From RGIG4079 sp045576735 (GTDB lineage Bacteria > Bacteroidota > Bacteroidia > Bacteroidales > Muribaculaceae), in contig JAZNGZ010000062.1 in the NCBI GenBank assembly GCA_045576735.1, positions 27,306-91,305 of the forward strand: DNA of 64,000 nucleotides. Direction: 5' to 3'. The translations under genes were made by a program, and so were the position numbers. The first letter of the stretch is position 1. The number at the start of each line of letters is the position of its first letter. Shown here piece by piece: positions 18,854-27,639 of the stretch. Under the pieces are notes generated by a model. The model saw only the letters and a program-made list of their open reading frames with translations. It had not been told where the DNA came from and did no database searches.

Positions 18854-18855
18854 CT

Positions 18856-19158
18856 ATGGTATATAACGAAAGTCACGCAATAGTGCATATATCACAGATA
18901 GTTGGAGAACATATAACCAAAGATCAAATTTTAAATGTGATTGATGTTATATGGGATTATTATGAAAATAATGGTCTGCTTGATATTTCGTTTGACGATG
19001 TTGATGATTTTGTTGATGATGAGGTGGATTCTAATGAATTAATCAAATATGTTTCAAATATTATCTATAGCGAATTTGAAATGGAACTAACATTTGAAGA
19101 TATAAAAAAAATTGTATTGGCTGAATTAGATTATGAAAAAACACTTGACATTTTATAA
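18856..19158 (+). CDS. Small acidic protein of unknown function
   Basis: 100 residues, highly acidic, with an Asp-rich middle (DISFDDVDDFVDDEVD) and predicted helices on both sides. No family recognised, no signal peptide or membrane segment. It starts two bases after rimM and its last 26 bases overlap the start of the next gene, so it appears to be a real member of the operon. Function unknown. Confidence 0.65.
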   Translation: MVYNESHAIVHISQIVGEHITKDQILNVIDVIWDYYENNGLLDISFDDVDDFVDDEVDSNELIKYVSNIIYSEFEMELTFEDIKKIVLAELDYEKTLDIL

Positions 19159-19789
19159 GATTAATTATAAGATAATATTATTTATCTTGGTATCGTTTAT
19201 CAGTTGCCCATCTTATGGATTTGACTTAACTGTGCCAATTAATTCCGACGAAATAGATGTTTGGGAGTTGTTGTTAGAGGAAAACATTTGTTACCCTAAT
19301 ATTCCGGTTGATGTTTCATCACAAGTTAAAACAAAAATAGAACGTCAATATAAGTCACTAAAGAAAAAGGGGTTTAATGTAAAGTTAATTAGGAATGATG
19401 AAGTTATAAAATTATCAATTCCTACCGACGATTTATTTGATTTAAACTCTCCTAATCTAAATGAATCTTCGGCAACTAAATATCTAAACCATATTCTTGA
19501 GTACTTAAAATATAATAACTTATATAGGCTAGTAATAGCTGTACATCATGATGATTCTTTGTCACCGAATGAGGCTGAAAATTTGACATATGAACGTGCG
19601 TTTAAATTAATTGATTGGCTCCAAATACGTGAAAAAAATGCAAATACAATTGTACCATATTCAATGGGGAACGATATGTTATTGACACAAGACTCTAGTA
19701 AAAAGGGGAAAAAACTAAATAGAAGATTAGAAATTTATATTATTCCCGGTGAGCTAATGTTTGAACTTGCAAGAGAAAAAAAATTGTAA
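19133..19789 (+). CDS. Small exported protein with OmpA-like C-terminal domain
   Basis: 218 residues with an N-terminal signal sequence (about residues 12-29, hydrophobic, ending CPSYG). The C-terminal half resembles an OmpA/MotB peptidoglycan-binding domain: YRLVIAVHHDDS, then NLTYERAFKLIDWL and finally NRRLEIYIIP, which matches the usual NRRVEI ending. The canonical Asp and Arg that hold diaminopimelate are only partly recognisable, so peptidoglycan binding is inferred. A cysteine at the end of the hydrophobic stretch (FISC) could be a weak lipobox. The start lies inside the previous gene in another frame. Confidence 0.65.
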   Translation: MKKHLTFYKINYKIILFILVSFISCPSYGFDLTVPINSDEIDVWELLLEENICYPNIPVDVSSQVKTKIERQYKSLKKKGFNVKLIRNDEVIKLSIPTDDLFDLNSPNLNESSATKYLNHILEYLKYNNLYRLVIAVHHDDSLSPNEAENLTYERAFKLIDWLQIREKNANTIVPYSMGNDMLLTQDSSKKGKKLNRRLEIYIIPGELMFELAREKKL

Positions 19790-19829
19790 CATTTCAGTTG
19801 TATTTAGTGTGATATAATTTTTTAATAAT

Positions 19830-19837
19830 TATCTTTG
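19830..19837 (+). promoter_or_regulatory. -7 element (TATCTTTG) upstream of proS
   Basis: Full match to TAnnTTTG, 24 bases before the proS ATG. A -33 TTTG at the expected distance is not evident. Confidence 0.5.
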
Positions 19838-19861
19838 TAGAAAATAATAAATTAATAAATA

Positions 19862-21343
19862 ATGGCAAAAGAATTGAAAGGATTAACCAAACGCGAGACA
19901 AATTATTCGCAATGGTATAATGAATTAGTTGTTAAGGCAGATTTGGCTGAGCAATCAGCTGTGAGAGGTTGTATGGTCATAAAGCCATATGGCTATGCTA
20001 TTTGGGAAAAAATACAACAGCAATTAGATAAAATGTTCAAAGAAACTGGTCACGTTAATGCCTATTTTCCATTGCTAATACCAAAATCATTCTTAAGTAG
20101 AGAAGCTGACCATGTTGAAGGTTTTGCAAAAGAATGTGCTGTAGTAACTCATTATCGACTTAAAAATGCTCCAGAAGGGAAAGGTGTAGTCGTTGATCCT
20201 GAAGCAAAACTTGAAGAAGAACTAATAATTCGTCCTACATCAGAAACAATTATTTGGAATACTTATAAAAATTGGATTCAAAGCCATAGAGATTTGCCAA
20301 TTTTGTGCAATCAATGGGCAAATGTATTTAGATGGGAAATGCGTACACGTATGTTCTTGCGTACAGCTGAATTCTTGTGGCAAGAAGGTCACACTGCACA
20401 CGCAACAAAAGAAGAGGCGCTTGAAGAAGCAGTTAAGATGCTTAATGTTTATGCCGATTTTGCTGAAAAATATATGGCAGTACCAGTGATTAAGGGTGTA
20501 AAGTCTCCAAATGAACGATTTGCCGGAGCTTTAGATACATATACAATTGAAGCTATGATGCAAGACGGAAAGGCATTGCAATCGGGCACTTCACATTTCT
20601 TGGGTCAAAATTTTGCAAAGGCATTTGATGTAAAATTCTTAAATAAGAATAACGAATTAGAATATGTGTGGGCAACATCATGGGGAGTTTCTACTCGCTT
20701 GATGGGCGCATTGATTATGTCTCATTCCGATGATAATGGTTTGGTATTACCTCCCCACTTAGCTCCTATTCAAGTCGTTATAGTCCCTATTTATAAAAAT
20801 GAAGAGCAATTAGCAACAATATCAGCTACTGTAGAACCAATTATTGCTGAATTAAAACAATATGGCATTAGTGTTAAGTATGACGATGCTGATAATAAAC
20901 GTCCAGGGTTTAAATTTGCTGAGTACGAATTAAAGGGTGTTCCAGTTCGTCTAGCAATAGGTGCTCGTGATATTGAGAATGGCACTATTGAAGTGATGCG
21001 CCGTGATAAACTAGAAAAGAGTGTTGAGCAGCTAAGCGGAATTGCTACATATGTTAAAGAATTATTGGCTGATATTCAGTCAAATATTTTCAATAAAGCA
21101 CTTGCTCATCGTGAAGCTAAAACAATTACAGTTGATACATATGATGAGTTTAAAGAAAAAATTGAAGAAGGTGGATTTATTTTAGCCCATTGGGATGGGA
21201 CTTCTGAAACTGAAGAAAAGATTAAGGAAGAAACCAAAGCCACAATCCGATGCATACCTATAGATGGAGATAAAACTCCCGGAGAATGTATGGTTACAGG
21301 AAAACCTTCAGCTCAACGTGTAGTTTTTGCTCGTAGCTATTAA
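19862..21343 (+). CDS. proS: Prolyl-tRNA synthetase, archaeal/eukaryotic type
   Basis: Class II aminoacyl-tRNA synthetase charging tRNA-Pro. The class II motifs are visible: motif 1 region NAYFPLLIPKSF, motif 2 with VFRWEMRTRMFLRTAEFLWQ, QEGHTAH, and motif 3 GVSTRLMGALIM. At 493 residues, without the long editing insertion, and with a C-terminal zinc-like/extension domain, it belongs to the eukaryote/archaea-like ProRS form that is usual in Bacteroidota. It is monocistronic between its own promoter and a strong terminator. Confidence 0.95.
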   Translation: MAKELKGLTKRETNYSQWYNELVVKADLAEQSAVRGCMVIKPYGYAIWEKIQQQLDKMFKETGHVNAYFPLLIPKSFLSREADHVEGFAKECAVVTHYRLKNAPEGKGVVVDPEAKLEEELIIRPTSETIIWNTYKNWIQSHRDLPILCNQWANVFRWEMRTRMFLRTAEFLWQEGHTAHATKEEALEEAVKMLNVYADFAEKYMAVPVIKGVKSPNERFAGALDTYTIEAMMQDGKALQSGTSHFLGQNFAKAFDVKFLNKNNELEYVWATSWGVSTRLMGALIMSHSDDNGLVLPPHLAPIQVVIVPIYKNEEQLATISATVEPIIAELKQYGISVKYDDADNKRPGFKFAEYELKGVPVRLAIGARDIENGTIEVMRRDKLEKSVEQLSGIATYVKELLADIQSNIFNKALAHREAKTITVDTYDEFKEKIEEGGFILAHWDGTSETEEKIKEETKATIRCIPIDGDKTPGECMVTGKPSAQRVVFARSY

Positions 21344-21364
21344 AAATTCTTTGATGACAATAAT

Positions 21365-21406
21365 AAATGATTGCGTGAGGGATATTTACGCAATCATTTG
21401 TTTTTA
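21365..21406 (+). terminator. Intrinsic terminator of proS
   Basis: A 12-bp perfect stem (AAATGATTGCGT with ACGCAATCATTT), an 11-base loop, then GTTTTTA. It begins 22 bases after the proS stop. Confidence 0.85.
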
Positions 21407-21442
21407 TAAATTTTTCGTTATAAGTAATATCGATTAATTTAG

Positions 21443-21450
21443 TATATTTG
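21443..21450 (+). promoter_or_regulatory. -7 element (TATATTTG) of the glycosyltransferase-umuDC operon
   Basis: Full TAnnTTTG match. The TTG that would open the longest reading frame (21448) is the last three bases of this element, so translation must begin further down, at the ATG 21466. Confidence 0.6.
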
Positions 21451-21465
21451 CAAAAAATATTATAT

Positions 21466-22425
21466 ATGGAACATAATATACCTCCAAGAATTGCAATTGT
21501 TTTACCTTGCTATAATGAGGCGTTAGCTTTGCCTACAACAACAAAAGTTTTGCTTGAATTACTCGATCAAATGGTTGAGAAAAATTTGATATCAGCAAAA
21601 AGCTATGTTCTTTGCTGTAATGATGGGAGTAAGGATGAAACATGGTCTATAATAGCTCAACTTCATTCTCAAGATAAACGAATAAAAGGAATTTCGTTAG
21701 CTCATAATAGAGGTCATCAATATGTTTTATTGGCTGGATTGATGACTGTTAAGGATAATTGTGATGCTGCAGTATCAATTGATGCAGATTTACAAGATGA
21801 TCCTGATGCAATTGTTAAGATGGTAGAAGATTTTAATGCAGGGAAAGAGATTGTTTATGGCGTGCGAAGTAGTAGAGCCACAGATACTTGGTTTAAAAGA
21901 ACGACTGCTCATGGTTTTTATTCGTTCCAAAAATCAATGGGGCTTGAAACAGTATATGATCATGCCGATTATAGGCTTATGAGTAATAGGGCCCTACATT
22001 TATTAAGTGAATACAAAGAATCTAACTTGTTTTTACGTGGAATTATACCTCAAATTGGTTTAGAAACTTCAATTGTTACTTATGAGCGTAAAGAACGAAT
22101 AGCAGGAGAATCAAAATACCCCTTAAGTAAAATGCTCAGTTTTTCAATTGATGGTATTACTTCTTTTTCAGCGAAACCAATACGAATGATATTTATGCTC
22201 GGATTGATATTGCTATTGATTGATATAGGAGTTGGAATATATGTCTTGATCTCATATTTTAGCAATACTACAATATCGGGTTGGGCATCGTTAATGCTAT
22301 CAGTATGGTTCTTAGGAAGTTTGATTTTGATGAGTATAGGTGTAGTTGGAGAGTATATTGGTAAAATATTCATTGAAGTTAAGCAACGACCACGGTTTGC
22401 AATAAAAGACACATTATTAGATTAG
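21466..22425 (+). CDS. Membrane-anchored family 2 glycosyltransferase (DPM1/GtrB type)
   Basis: 319 residues from the ATG at 21466. The GT-A domain shows IVLPCYNE, the SIDADLQDDPD metal-binding block (DxD) and the DHADYRLMSNRAL stretch. Two C-terminal membrane helices follow (PIRMIFMLGLILLLID, and MLSVWFLGSLILMSIGVVG). Such enzymes transfer a sugar from a nucleotide donor to polyprenyl phosphate on the inner face of the membrane (GtrB, ArnC and DPM1 relatives). The sugar is not predictable. umuD begins seven bases after it, so it probably shares a transcript with umuDC. Confidence 0.88.
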   Translation: MEHNIPPRIAIVLPCYNEALALPTTTKVLLELLDQMVEKNLISAKSYVLCCNDGSKDETWSIIAQLHSQDKRIKGISLAHNRGHQYVLLAGLMTVKDNCDAAVSIDADLQDDPDAIVKMVEDFNAGKEIVYGVRSSRATDTWFKRTTAHGFYSFQKSMGLETVYDHADYRLMSNRALHLLSEYKESNLFLRGIIPQIGLETSIVTYERKERIAGESKYPLSKMLSFSIDGITSFSAKPIRMIFMLGLILLLIDIGVGIYVLISYFSNTTISGWASLMLSVWFLGSLILMSIGVVGEYIGKIFIEVKQRPRFAIKDTLLD

Positions 22426-22432
22426 TTGGGTA

Positions 22433-22879
22433 ATGAGTATTAAGATTTATGCATCAGATACATCAAGTGCAATTGAACTTCCATATGCCGATGAAGGTAT
22501 AAAGGCGGGCTTCCCCTCCCCTGCCCAAGATTTCATAAATGAGTCTATCGATTTAAATAGAGAGTTGATAGACCATCCGGCTGCGACTTTTTATGGCAAA
22601 GTAGTTGGTAATTCTATGATTAAAGAAGGGATTGAAGAAGGAGATGTGTTGATTATTGATCGTTCAATCGAGCCATATAATAAAGATTTAGCAGTTTGCT
22701 GTATTGATGGTGATTTTACTTTAAAAAGAATACAAATAGAGTCTGATAAAGTGTGGCTTATACCTTCTAATGAATTATATGATCCAATTTTAGTAACTCC
22801 CGAAAATCAATTCTCGATATGGGGTGTTGTAACATATGTTATTAAAAAATATCGTCGCCCGCGTATCTCAAATTCATGA
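22433..22879 (+). CDS. umuD: DNA polymerase V accessory subunit, LexA-fold autoprotease
   Basis: 148 residues. The self-cleavage site Ala25-Gly26 (IKAGFPSPA), nucleophile Ser61 (GNSM) and general-base Lys98 (FTLKRI) are all in place and at nearly the same positions as in E. coli UmuD. Cleaved UmuD joins UmuC to form the translesion polymerase in the SOS response. Its stop overlaps the umuC start (ATGA). No palindromic LexA-type operator was recognised upstream; the gene lies only seven bases behind a glycosyltransferase gene. Confidence 0.93.
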   Translation: MSIKIYASDTSSAIELPYADEGIKAGFPSPAQDFINESIDLNRELIDHPAATFYGKVVGNSMIKEGIEEGDVLIIDRSIEPYNKDLAVCCIDGDFTLKRIQIESDKVWLIPSNELYDPILVTPENQFSIWGVVTYVIKKYRRPRISNS

Positions 22880-24138
22880 TAGGACTTCTTGATTGTAATA
22901 ATTTTTATGTGTCGTGTGAGCGCGTTTTTAATCCGTCACTACAAAATAAACCCATTGTTGTTTTGAGTAATAATGATGGATGTGTGGTCTCATTATCAAA
23001 TGAGGCAAAACAGTTAGGCATAAAACGAGGTGTTCCAATAAATCAAATTAGTGATATAATAAATCTTCATAATGTTAGTGTATTTTCGAGTAATTATAAA
23101 CTTTATGGAGATATGTCAACTCGAGTGATGTCAGTTGTTTCTTCTATAATATCTGAAATTGAAATCTATTCAATAGATGAATGCTTTATAAATTTTGATA
23201 ATATAAATTATTCTCAGATTGAAAAAATTGGTCGCGTTATTGTCAAAATGGTGCGACGTTGCACTGGAATTCCTGTGTCTTTGGGCATTGGTAAAACAAA
23301 AACACTGGCTAAAATTGCAGCTACATGTGCCAAAAAAGATTTAACACATAAAGGTGTTTTTGTTATCGATAATGAGAGAAAGTATATTGATGCTTTATAT
23401 AATACTAAAATCCAAAATGTGTGGGGTATTGGTAGTAAATTAAGTGCAAAACTAATTAAAATAGGGATTCTCAATGCATATAGTTTTATAAAAAATCCAT
23501 ATCAAAGATATTCGACTATATTAAACATTCATGATATTAGAATTTGGAAAGAATTATGCGGAGAACCATGCATTGATTTAGAATCGGTTGAGACTTCTAA
23601 GAAGCAATTGTGTTCATCGCGTACTTTTGCTCTTTCAATTGATAACATAAATGAACTGGAAGTGGCTATTTCAGCATTCATAGAAAGTGTATATAGAAAG
23701 TTGCAAAAACAAAAATGTAGTGCTAGGTCTATTATAGTTTTTCTTATACCTGATGAGGTACATAAACGAAGTCAAGGAAAGACGCATTCTTACTATAAGT
23801 TTGAAGAGCCAAAAAACGATATGCTTTCATTGACTTCGATTGCATTAAAACTCTTAAAATCAATCTATTTAGTAGGGCTTAGTTATAAAAAAGCAGGTGT
23901 TTTGATTCCCGAAATTATTGAAAATGATTATGTGCAAAATAATTTGTTTTGTTCACACGAGAAAAGAGATAGGCTAACAAAGTTAAAGAATGCAATTTCA
24001 GAGATAAATAGTAATCTAGGTATAAATAATGATGTTGTTCATTTAGCCACATCTGTGTCTCAACGTAGTATAAGTAAAATTGAACATTTGTCTCAACTTT
24101 ATTCTACTCGATTTGACGAGTTAATCACAATTAAATGA
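22876..24138 (+). CDS. umuC: DNA polymerase V catalytic subunit, Y-family
   Basis: 420-residue error-prone translesion polymerase. Catalytic carboxylates Asp6 (LLDCNNFY), Asp101 and Glu102 (YSIDECFINF) match the E. coli UmuC numbering. The VVSLSNEAKQLGIKRGVP finger/palm segment and the VSLGIGKTKTLAKIA palm segment are typical, with a helix-hairpin-helix-like region (NVWGIGSKLSAKL) and a little-finger domain after residue 240. Translationally coupled to umuD by a four-base overlap. Confidence 0.94.
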   Translation: MIGLLDCNNFYVSCERVFNPSLQNKPIVVLSNNDGCVVSLSNEAKQLGIKRGVPINQISDIINLHNVSVFSSNYKLYGDMSTRVMSVVSSIISEIEIYSIDECFINFDNINYSQIEKIGRVIVKMVRRCTGIPVSLGIGKTKTLAKIAATCAKKDLTHKGVFVIDNERKYIDALYNTKIQNVWGIGSKLSAKLIKIGILNAYSFIKNPYQRYSTILNIHDIRIWKELCGEPCIDLESVETSKKQLCSSRTFALSIDNINELEVAISAFIESVYRKLQKQKCSARSIIVFLIPDEVHKRSQGKTHSYYKFEEPKNDMLSLTSIALKLLKSIYLVGLSYKKAGVLIPEIIENDYVQNNLFCSHEKRDRLTKLKNAISEINSNLGINNDVVHLATSVSQRSISKIEHLSQLYSTRFDELITIK

Positions 24139-24174
24139 TAAATTTATTCTTTAATGTCTAAAAAAACTCAAAAA

Positions 24175-24206
24175 ATTGAGAATGTAGATTATTTGTTGTA
24201 AGTTTG
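24175..24206 (+). promoter_or_regulatory. Promoter of the two HU-type genes
   Basis: ATTG at 24175-24178, 20 bases, TAAGTTTG at 24199-24206. The start chosen for the first HU gene (24230) is 23 bases after the element; the earlier in-frame ATG (24218) would leave almost no leader. Confidence 0.6.
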
Positions 24207-24229
24207 TAAGATATTTAATGTTTAAGTAT

Positions 24230-24505
24230 ATGGAAAGTAAGGAATTTGTCTCTAGACTAGCAAAAAAGATGGATAGAGAAGTTAAAGACATTAATGTTTT
24301 GATTGATGGATTGTCTCAGGTTTTTAAGGACAATCTTTCAAAACTAGATTCTATTGCGTTGCCTGGATTTGGAGAATTTTCAGCAATAAAAGAAGACGAG
24401 ACAATATCAATAGATCGTTCGACGGGAAAGCGTTTATTATTGCCTCCACAAATATCTATTTCATTTAAACCTAGCACAATTTTAAAGAAACGATTAAGTG
24501 AATAA
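24230..24505 (+). CDS. HU/IHF-family DNA-binding protein
   Basis: 91 residues with the HU fold pattern: an N-terminal helical pair (SKEFVSRLAKKMDREVKDIN), LPGFGEFSAI at the helix-to-sheet turn, and a truncated beta-arm region with a basic C-terminus (PSTILKKRLSE). It diverges from canonical HU in the arm, and reads as one of the HU-like variants common in Bacteroidota. Its end lies eight bases before the ATG of a second HU-domain gene, so both probably form one transcript. Confidence 0.8.
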   Translation: MESKEFVSRLAKKMDREVKDINVLIDGLSQVFKDNLSKLDSIALPGFGEFSAIKEDETISIDRSTGKRLLLPPQISISFKPSTILKKRLSE

Positions 24506-24512
24506 GCGAGTT

Positions 24513-25625
24513 ATGGCAAATAAGATAAACTTAGTACAAGTAGCAAACCAAGTCGCTTCAATTTCTGGTTGTTCACAGTCAACTGCGGAAACTTTTGTCA
24601 AAACAACATTCTCAATGTTATCTGATTTGTTGCAAAACGGTACAAAGGTCAAAATAAAAGGTATAGGTACATTTAAGAAGATTGATAATGGAAGCATTGA
24701 GGTGAGATTTGATGCAGATAAGCAATTAAGTGATTTTGTTAATATGCCTTTTTCTTCTTTTGAAGCGGTTGAATTGGATGATGCTGTTACCGATGAATTA
24801 TTTGAAGAAGAAATGTCTCAAGAAAATGAAGAAATTGAGCAGATTGAATCAAATGTGATGGCTGAAGAAAATTCAGATGTCGTAGCATCTCAAGAAGAAA
24901 GTATAAATACAGAAACATCAGATGTTGTAGGGGCAAATATCGATTCATCAAAAACGGAGTCAGAGTCTGAAAAGCAAGTAGCTTCAATAGAGAGTCAGGT
25001 ATTAAGTGACGAATCTGATGTCGATGTGCTAGAAAATAATACAGATGAATCTTCAGTAAATAATAATGATATAGATTCAAGTAATAATGAAGAAGTTAAT
25101 GATATAGAAGAACAAGACAAGGAAAAAACAGAAGTAAAAGTTCTTAGCTCTCAACGGGGACACATTACTCTTTCATTCTACATAATTTCAATTTTTATAG
25201 CACTTGTTATTGGAGGTGTCATAGGTTATTATGTTAAAAGTATTTCTGAAGACAATACTATAAATAATCGTATCGACCGTCAACAAGAGCAACTTGATTC
25301 AATAAGGGCATCAATTGTTAGTAATCAAAATGACACAACAATCAATGAGTCAACTACACAAAATAATGATGACGTAAAATATGACACAATTACTCCATAT
25401 CGTCTGATTACAACAATGGCTGAGGAGTATTATGGAGATATGAATTTTTGGACATATATATATGAGGAGAATAAAGAAATTCTGGGCCATCCCGAAAGAA
25501 TTCCTTCGGGAACAATTTTAAAAATTCCTTCTGCAGAGAAGTATGAAATTGACTCCGCAAACCCCACTTCAGTTCAGAATGCTAAACTTAAAGGCGTTGA
25601 AATATATAATAAATTTCGCAAATAA
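24513..25625 (+). CDS. HU-domain protein with transmembrane helix and C-terminal LysM domain
   Basis: 370 residues with four parts. Residues 1-90 are an HU/IHF DNA-binding domain (NLVQVANQVASISG, KVKIKGIGTFKKI). Residues 91-205 are a very acidic Ser/Glu/Asp/Asn linker. Residues 218-241 are a membrane helix (ISIFIALVIGGVIGYY). Residues 294-339 match the LysM peptidoglycan-binding pattern (MAEEYYGDMNFW, then IPSGTILKIP). The order predicts DNA binding in the cytoplasm and glycan binding outside, so a nucleoid-to-wall tether is inferred. HU-plus-envelope fusions are known annotations in Bacteroidota, but I know of no established role. The ATG at 24513 is preferred over a GTG at 24498. Confidence 0.8.
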   Translation: MANKINLVQVANQVASISGCSQSTAETFVKTTFSMLSDLLQNGTKVKIKGIGTFKKIDNGSIEVRFDADKQLSDFVNMPFSSFEAVELDDAVTDELFEEEMSQENEEIEQIESNVMAEENSDVVASQEESINTETSDVVGANIDSSKTESESEKQVASIESQVLSDESDVDVLENNTDESSVNNNDIDSSNNEEVNDIEEQDKEKTEVKVLSSQRGHITLSFYIISIFIALVIGGVIGYYVKSISEDNTINNRIDRQQEQLDSIRASIVSNQNDTTINESTTQNNDDVKYDTITPYRLITTMAEEYYGDMNFWTYIYEENKEILGHPERIPSGTILKIPSAEKYEIDSANPTSVQNAKLKGVEIYNKFRK

Positions 25626-25673
25626 TTAATGTGCTAAAACTAATAATAGACAAAATTAACATACTATATTCGC

Positions 25674-25701
25674 GTTGAATTTGTTATTATGTTTAAATTT
25701 G
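25674..25701 (+). promoter_or_regulatory. Promoter of the moxR-bat operon
   Basis: GTTG at 25674-25677, 16 bases, TAAATTTG at 25694-25701; the spacing is a little short of the usual 19. The moxR ATG is 55 bases downstream. Confidence 0.5.
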
Positions 25702-25756
25702 CAGACCAAAAGTCGAAATATAGTATTTAAAGAAAAATATAATATTAAAATTCAAT

Positions 25757-26743
25757 ATGGTAGATATTAGAGAAATAAATGATTTAGTTGCGAGCAAAAG
25801 CAATTTCACACACCTTATTACTCGCGGCATGGATCAAACAATAGTAGGACAAAAACACTTGATTGAATCGTTATTGATTTCACTATTGTCAAATGGTCAT
25901 GTATTACTCGAAGGAGTTCCTGGTTTGGCTAAAACTCTAGCTATAAAAACGTTGGCTCAAATTATAGATGCAAAGTATAGTAGAATACAATTTACGCCCG
26001 ACCTACTACCTGCCGACGTAATAGGTACTATGATTTATAGTATGCGAAATGAACAATTTCAAGTAAAAAAAGGTCCGATTTTCTCAAACTTTGTATTAGC
26101 TGATGAAATAAATCGTACACCGGCAAAAGTCCAAAGTGCACTTCTCGAAGCTATGCAAGAACGTCAGGTTACAATCGGGGACAATACGTTTGCTTTAGAC
26201 GAACCATTCCTTGTAATGGCGACGCAGAACCCCATTGAACAAGAGGGCACTTATCCCCTACCCGAAGCTCAAGTTGACCGTTTCTTGATGAAAGTTATAA
26301 TTTCATATCCAACCAAAGAAGAAGAAAAGATAATTATTCGTCAAAATTTATCTTCTGAAAAGACGTCTATAACTCCATTATTGCGCCCCGAAGAAATACG
26401 TGAAGCCCAGAAGGTTGTAGAACAGATATATATTGATGAAAAGATAGAGCGTTATATTGTTGATATAGTGTTCTCGACTCGTAATCCAGCAAGTAATGGA
26501 TTAAATGATTTGTCAAATATTATATCGTTTGGAGCGTCACCTCGTGCGTCAATAAGTTTGGCTAAAGCATCTAAAGCATATGCATTTTTGCGTGGTCGTG
26601 GTTATGTAATACCCGAAGATGTTAGAGCTGTTAGTCATGATATTCTTCGCCACAGAATAGGTTTGACGTATGAAGCTGAAGCAAATAATATTACTACTGA
26701 TGATATTATTACAACAATTCTTGATAAAGTAGAAGTTCCCTAA
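25757..26743 (+). CDS. MoxR-type AAA+ ATPase
   Basis: 328-residue AAA+ chaperone-like ATPase. Walker A is EGVPGLAKT (about residues 54-62), Walker B FVLADEINRTP, sensor I MATQNPIEQEGTYPLPEAQ, and the arginine-finger region follows at VDRFLMK. MoxR proteins act with VWA-domain partners; this one heads an operon with a DUF58 and two BatA/B-type VWA proteins, the arrangement of the Bacteroides aerotolerance (bat) operon. Confidence 0.94.
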   Translation: MVDIREINDLVASKSNFTHLITRGMDQTIVGQKHLIESLLISLLSNGHVLLEGVPGLAKTLAIKTLAQIIDAKYSRIQFTPDLLPADVIGTMIYSMRNEQFQVKKGPIFSNFVLADEINRTPAKVQSALLEAMQERQVTIGDNTFALDEPFLVMATQNPIEQEGTYPLPEAQVDRFLMKVIISYPTKEEEKIIIRQNLSSEKTSITPLLRPEEIREAQKVVEQIYIDEKIERYIVDIVFSTRNPASNGLNDLSNIISFGASPRASISLAKASKAYAFLRGRGYVIPEDVRAVSHDILRHRIGLTYEAEANNITTDDIITTILDKVEVP

Positions 26744-26760
26744 TATTTAGCAATTGTATT

Positions 26761-27633
26761 ATGGAGGCAAATGAACTTCTAAAAAAAGTTCGAAAAATTG
26801 AGATAAAAACACGAGGGCTATCTCAGAATATTTTCGCTGGAGAATACCATTCAGCCTTTAAAGGACGTGGAATGATATTTTCTGAAGTTCGAGAATATCA
26901 ATATGGAGATGATATTCGTGATATTGATTGGAATGTTACGGCTCGTCACAATCGACCATATGTGAAAGTTTATGAAGAGGAGCGAGAATTAACAGTGATG
27001 TTGCTTGTGGATGTTTCAGGTAGTCGTAGGTTCGGCGCAGTTGGTGTAGAAAAACGCGAATTAATTGCTGAAGTTGCAGCCACGCTAGCATTCTCTGCTA
27101 TTCAAAATAATGATAAGATTGGGGTTATCTTTTTCTCCGATAAAATAGAAAAATTTATACCTCCTAAAAAAGGCAGAAAACATATTTTGTTTATAATCAG
27201 AGAATTATTGGTTTTTAATCCGCAAAATAAAGGTACTGATATATCATTGGCATTGAAATATCATACCGATGCTCTGAAAAAGCGTTGTACAACTTTTTTA
27301 ATATCTGATTTCATTGATTCGAACGATTTTTCTATATCTATGAATATAGCAAAAAATAAACATGAAATTATTGCAATTCAGATATACGATAAACGTGATA
27401 CGGAGATGCCAAATGTGGGTTTAATTAGAATTAAAGATTTAGAAACTGATAAAAGTTGTTGGATAGATACTTCATCAAAAAACACTCGTAAAGCTTATAG
27501 TAAATGGTGGTATGAAAATCAACAAAGACTAAGTAATACATTGAATAAATGTAAAGTTGATTTGGCATCAATTGCTACTGATGATGATTATGTAAAATCA
27601 TTGATGGCATTATTTAAGAATAGAAGTTTTTAA
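26761..27633 (+). CDS. DUF58 domain-containing protein with VWA-like fold
   Basis: 290 residues. The DUF58 signature GDDIRDIDWNVTARHNRPYVK lies at about residues 49-69, and a metal-ion-dependent adhesion-type motif (LVDVSGSRRFG, Asp-x-Ser-x-Ser) follows, so it has the VWA fold. No membrane segment. DUF58 proteins are standard partners of MoxR ATPases, here 17 bases upstream. Precise role in the Bat system is unknown. Confidence 0.9.
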   Translation: MEANELLKKVRKIEIKTRGLSQNIFAGEYHSAFKGRGMIFSEVREYQYGDDIRDIDWNVTARHNRPYVKVYEEERELTVMLLVDVSGSRRFGAVGVEKRELIAEVAATLAFSAIQNNDKIGVIFFSDKIEKFIPPKKGRKHILFIIRELLVFNPQNKGTDISLALKYHTDALKKRCTTFLISDFIDSNDFSISMNIAKNKHEIIAIQIYDKRDTEMPNVGLIRIKDLETDKSCWIDTSSKNTRKAYSKWWYENQQRLSNTLNKCKVDLASIATDDDYVKSLMALFKNRSF

Positions 27634-27639
27634 ACTGAT

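Noticed and set aside
21448..21465. TTG start for the glycosyltransferase
   Set aside because: The TTG is the last three bases of the -7 element TATATTTG, so it would not be inside the transcript.
24168..24181. Hairpin CTCAAAAAATTGAG as a umuC terminator
   Set aside because: Only a five-base stem without a T tract, and it overlaps the -33 region of the next promoter.
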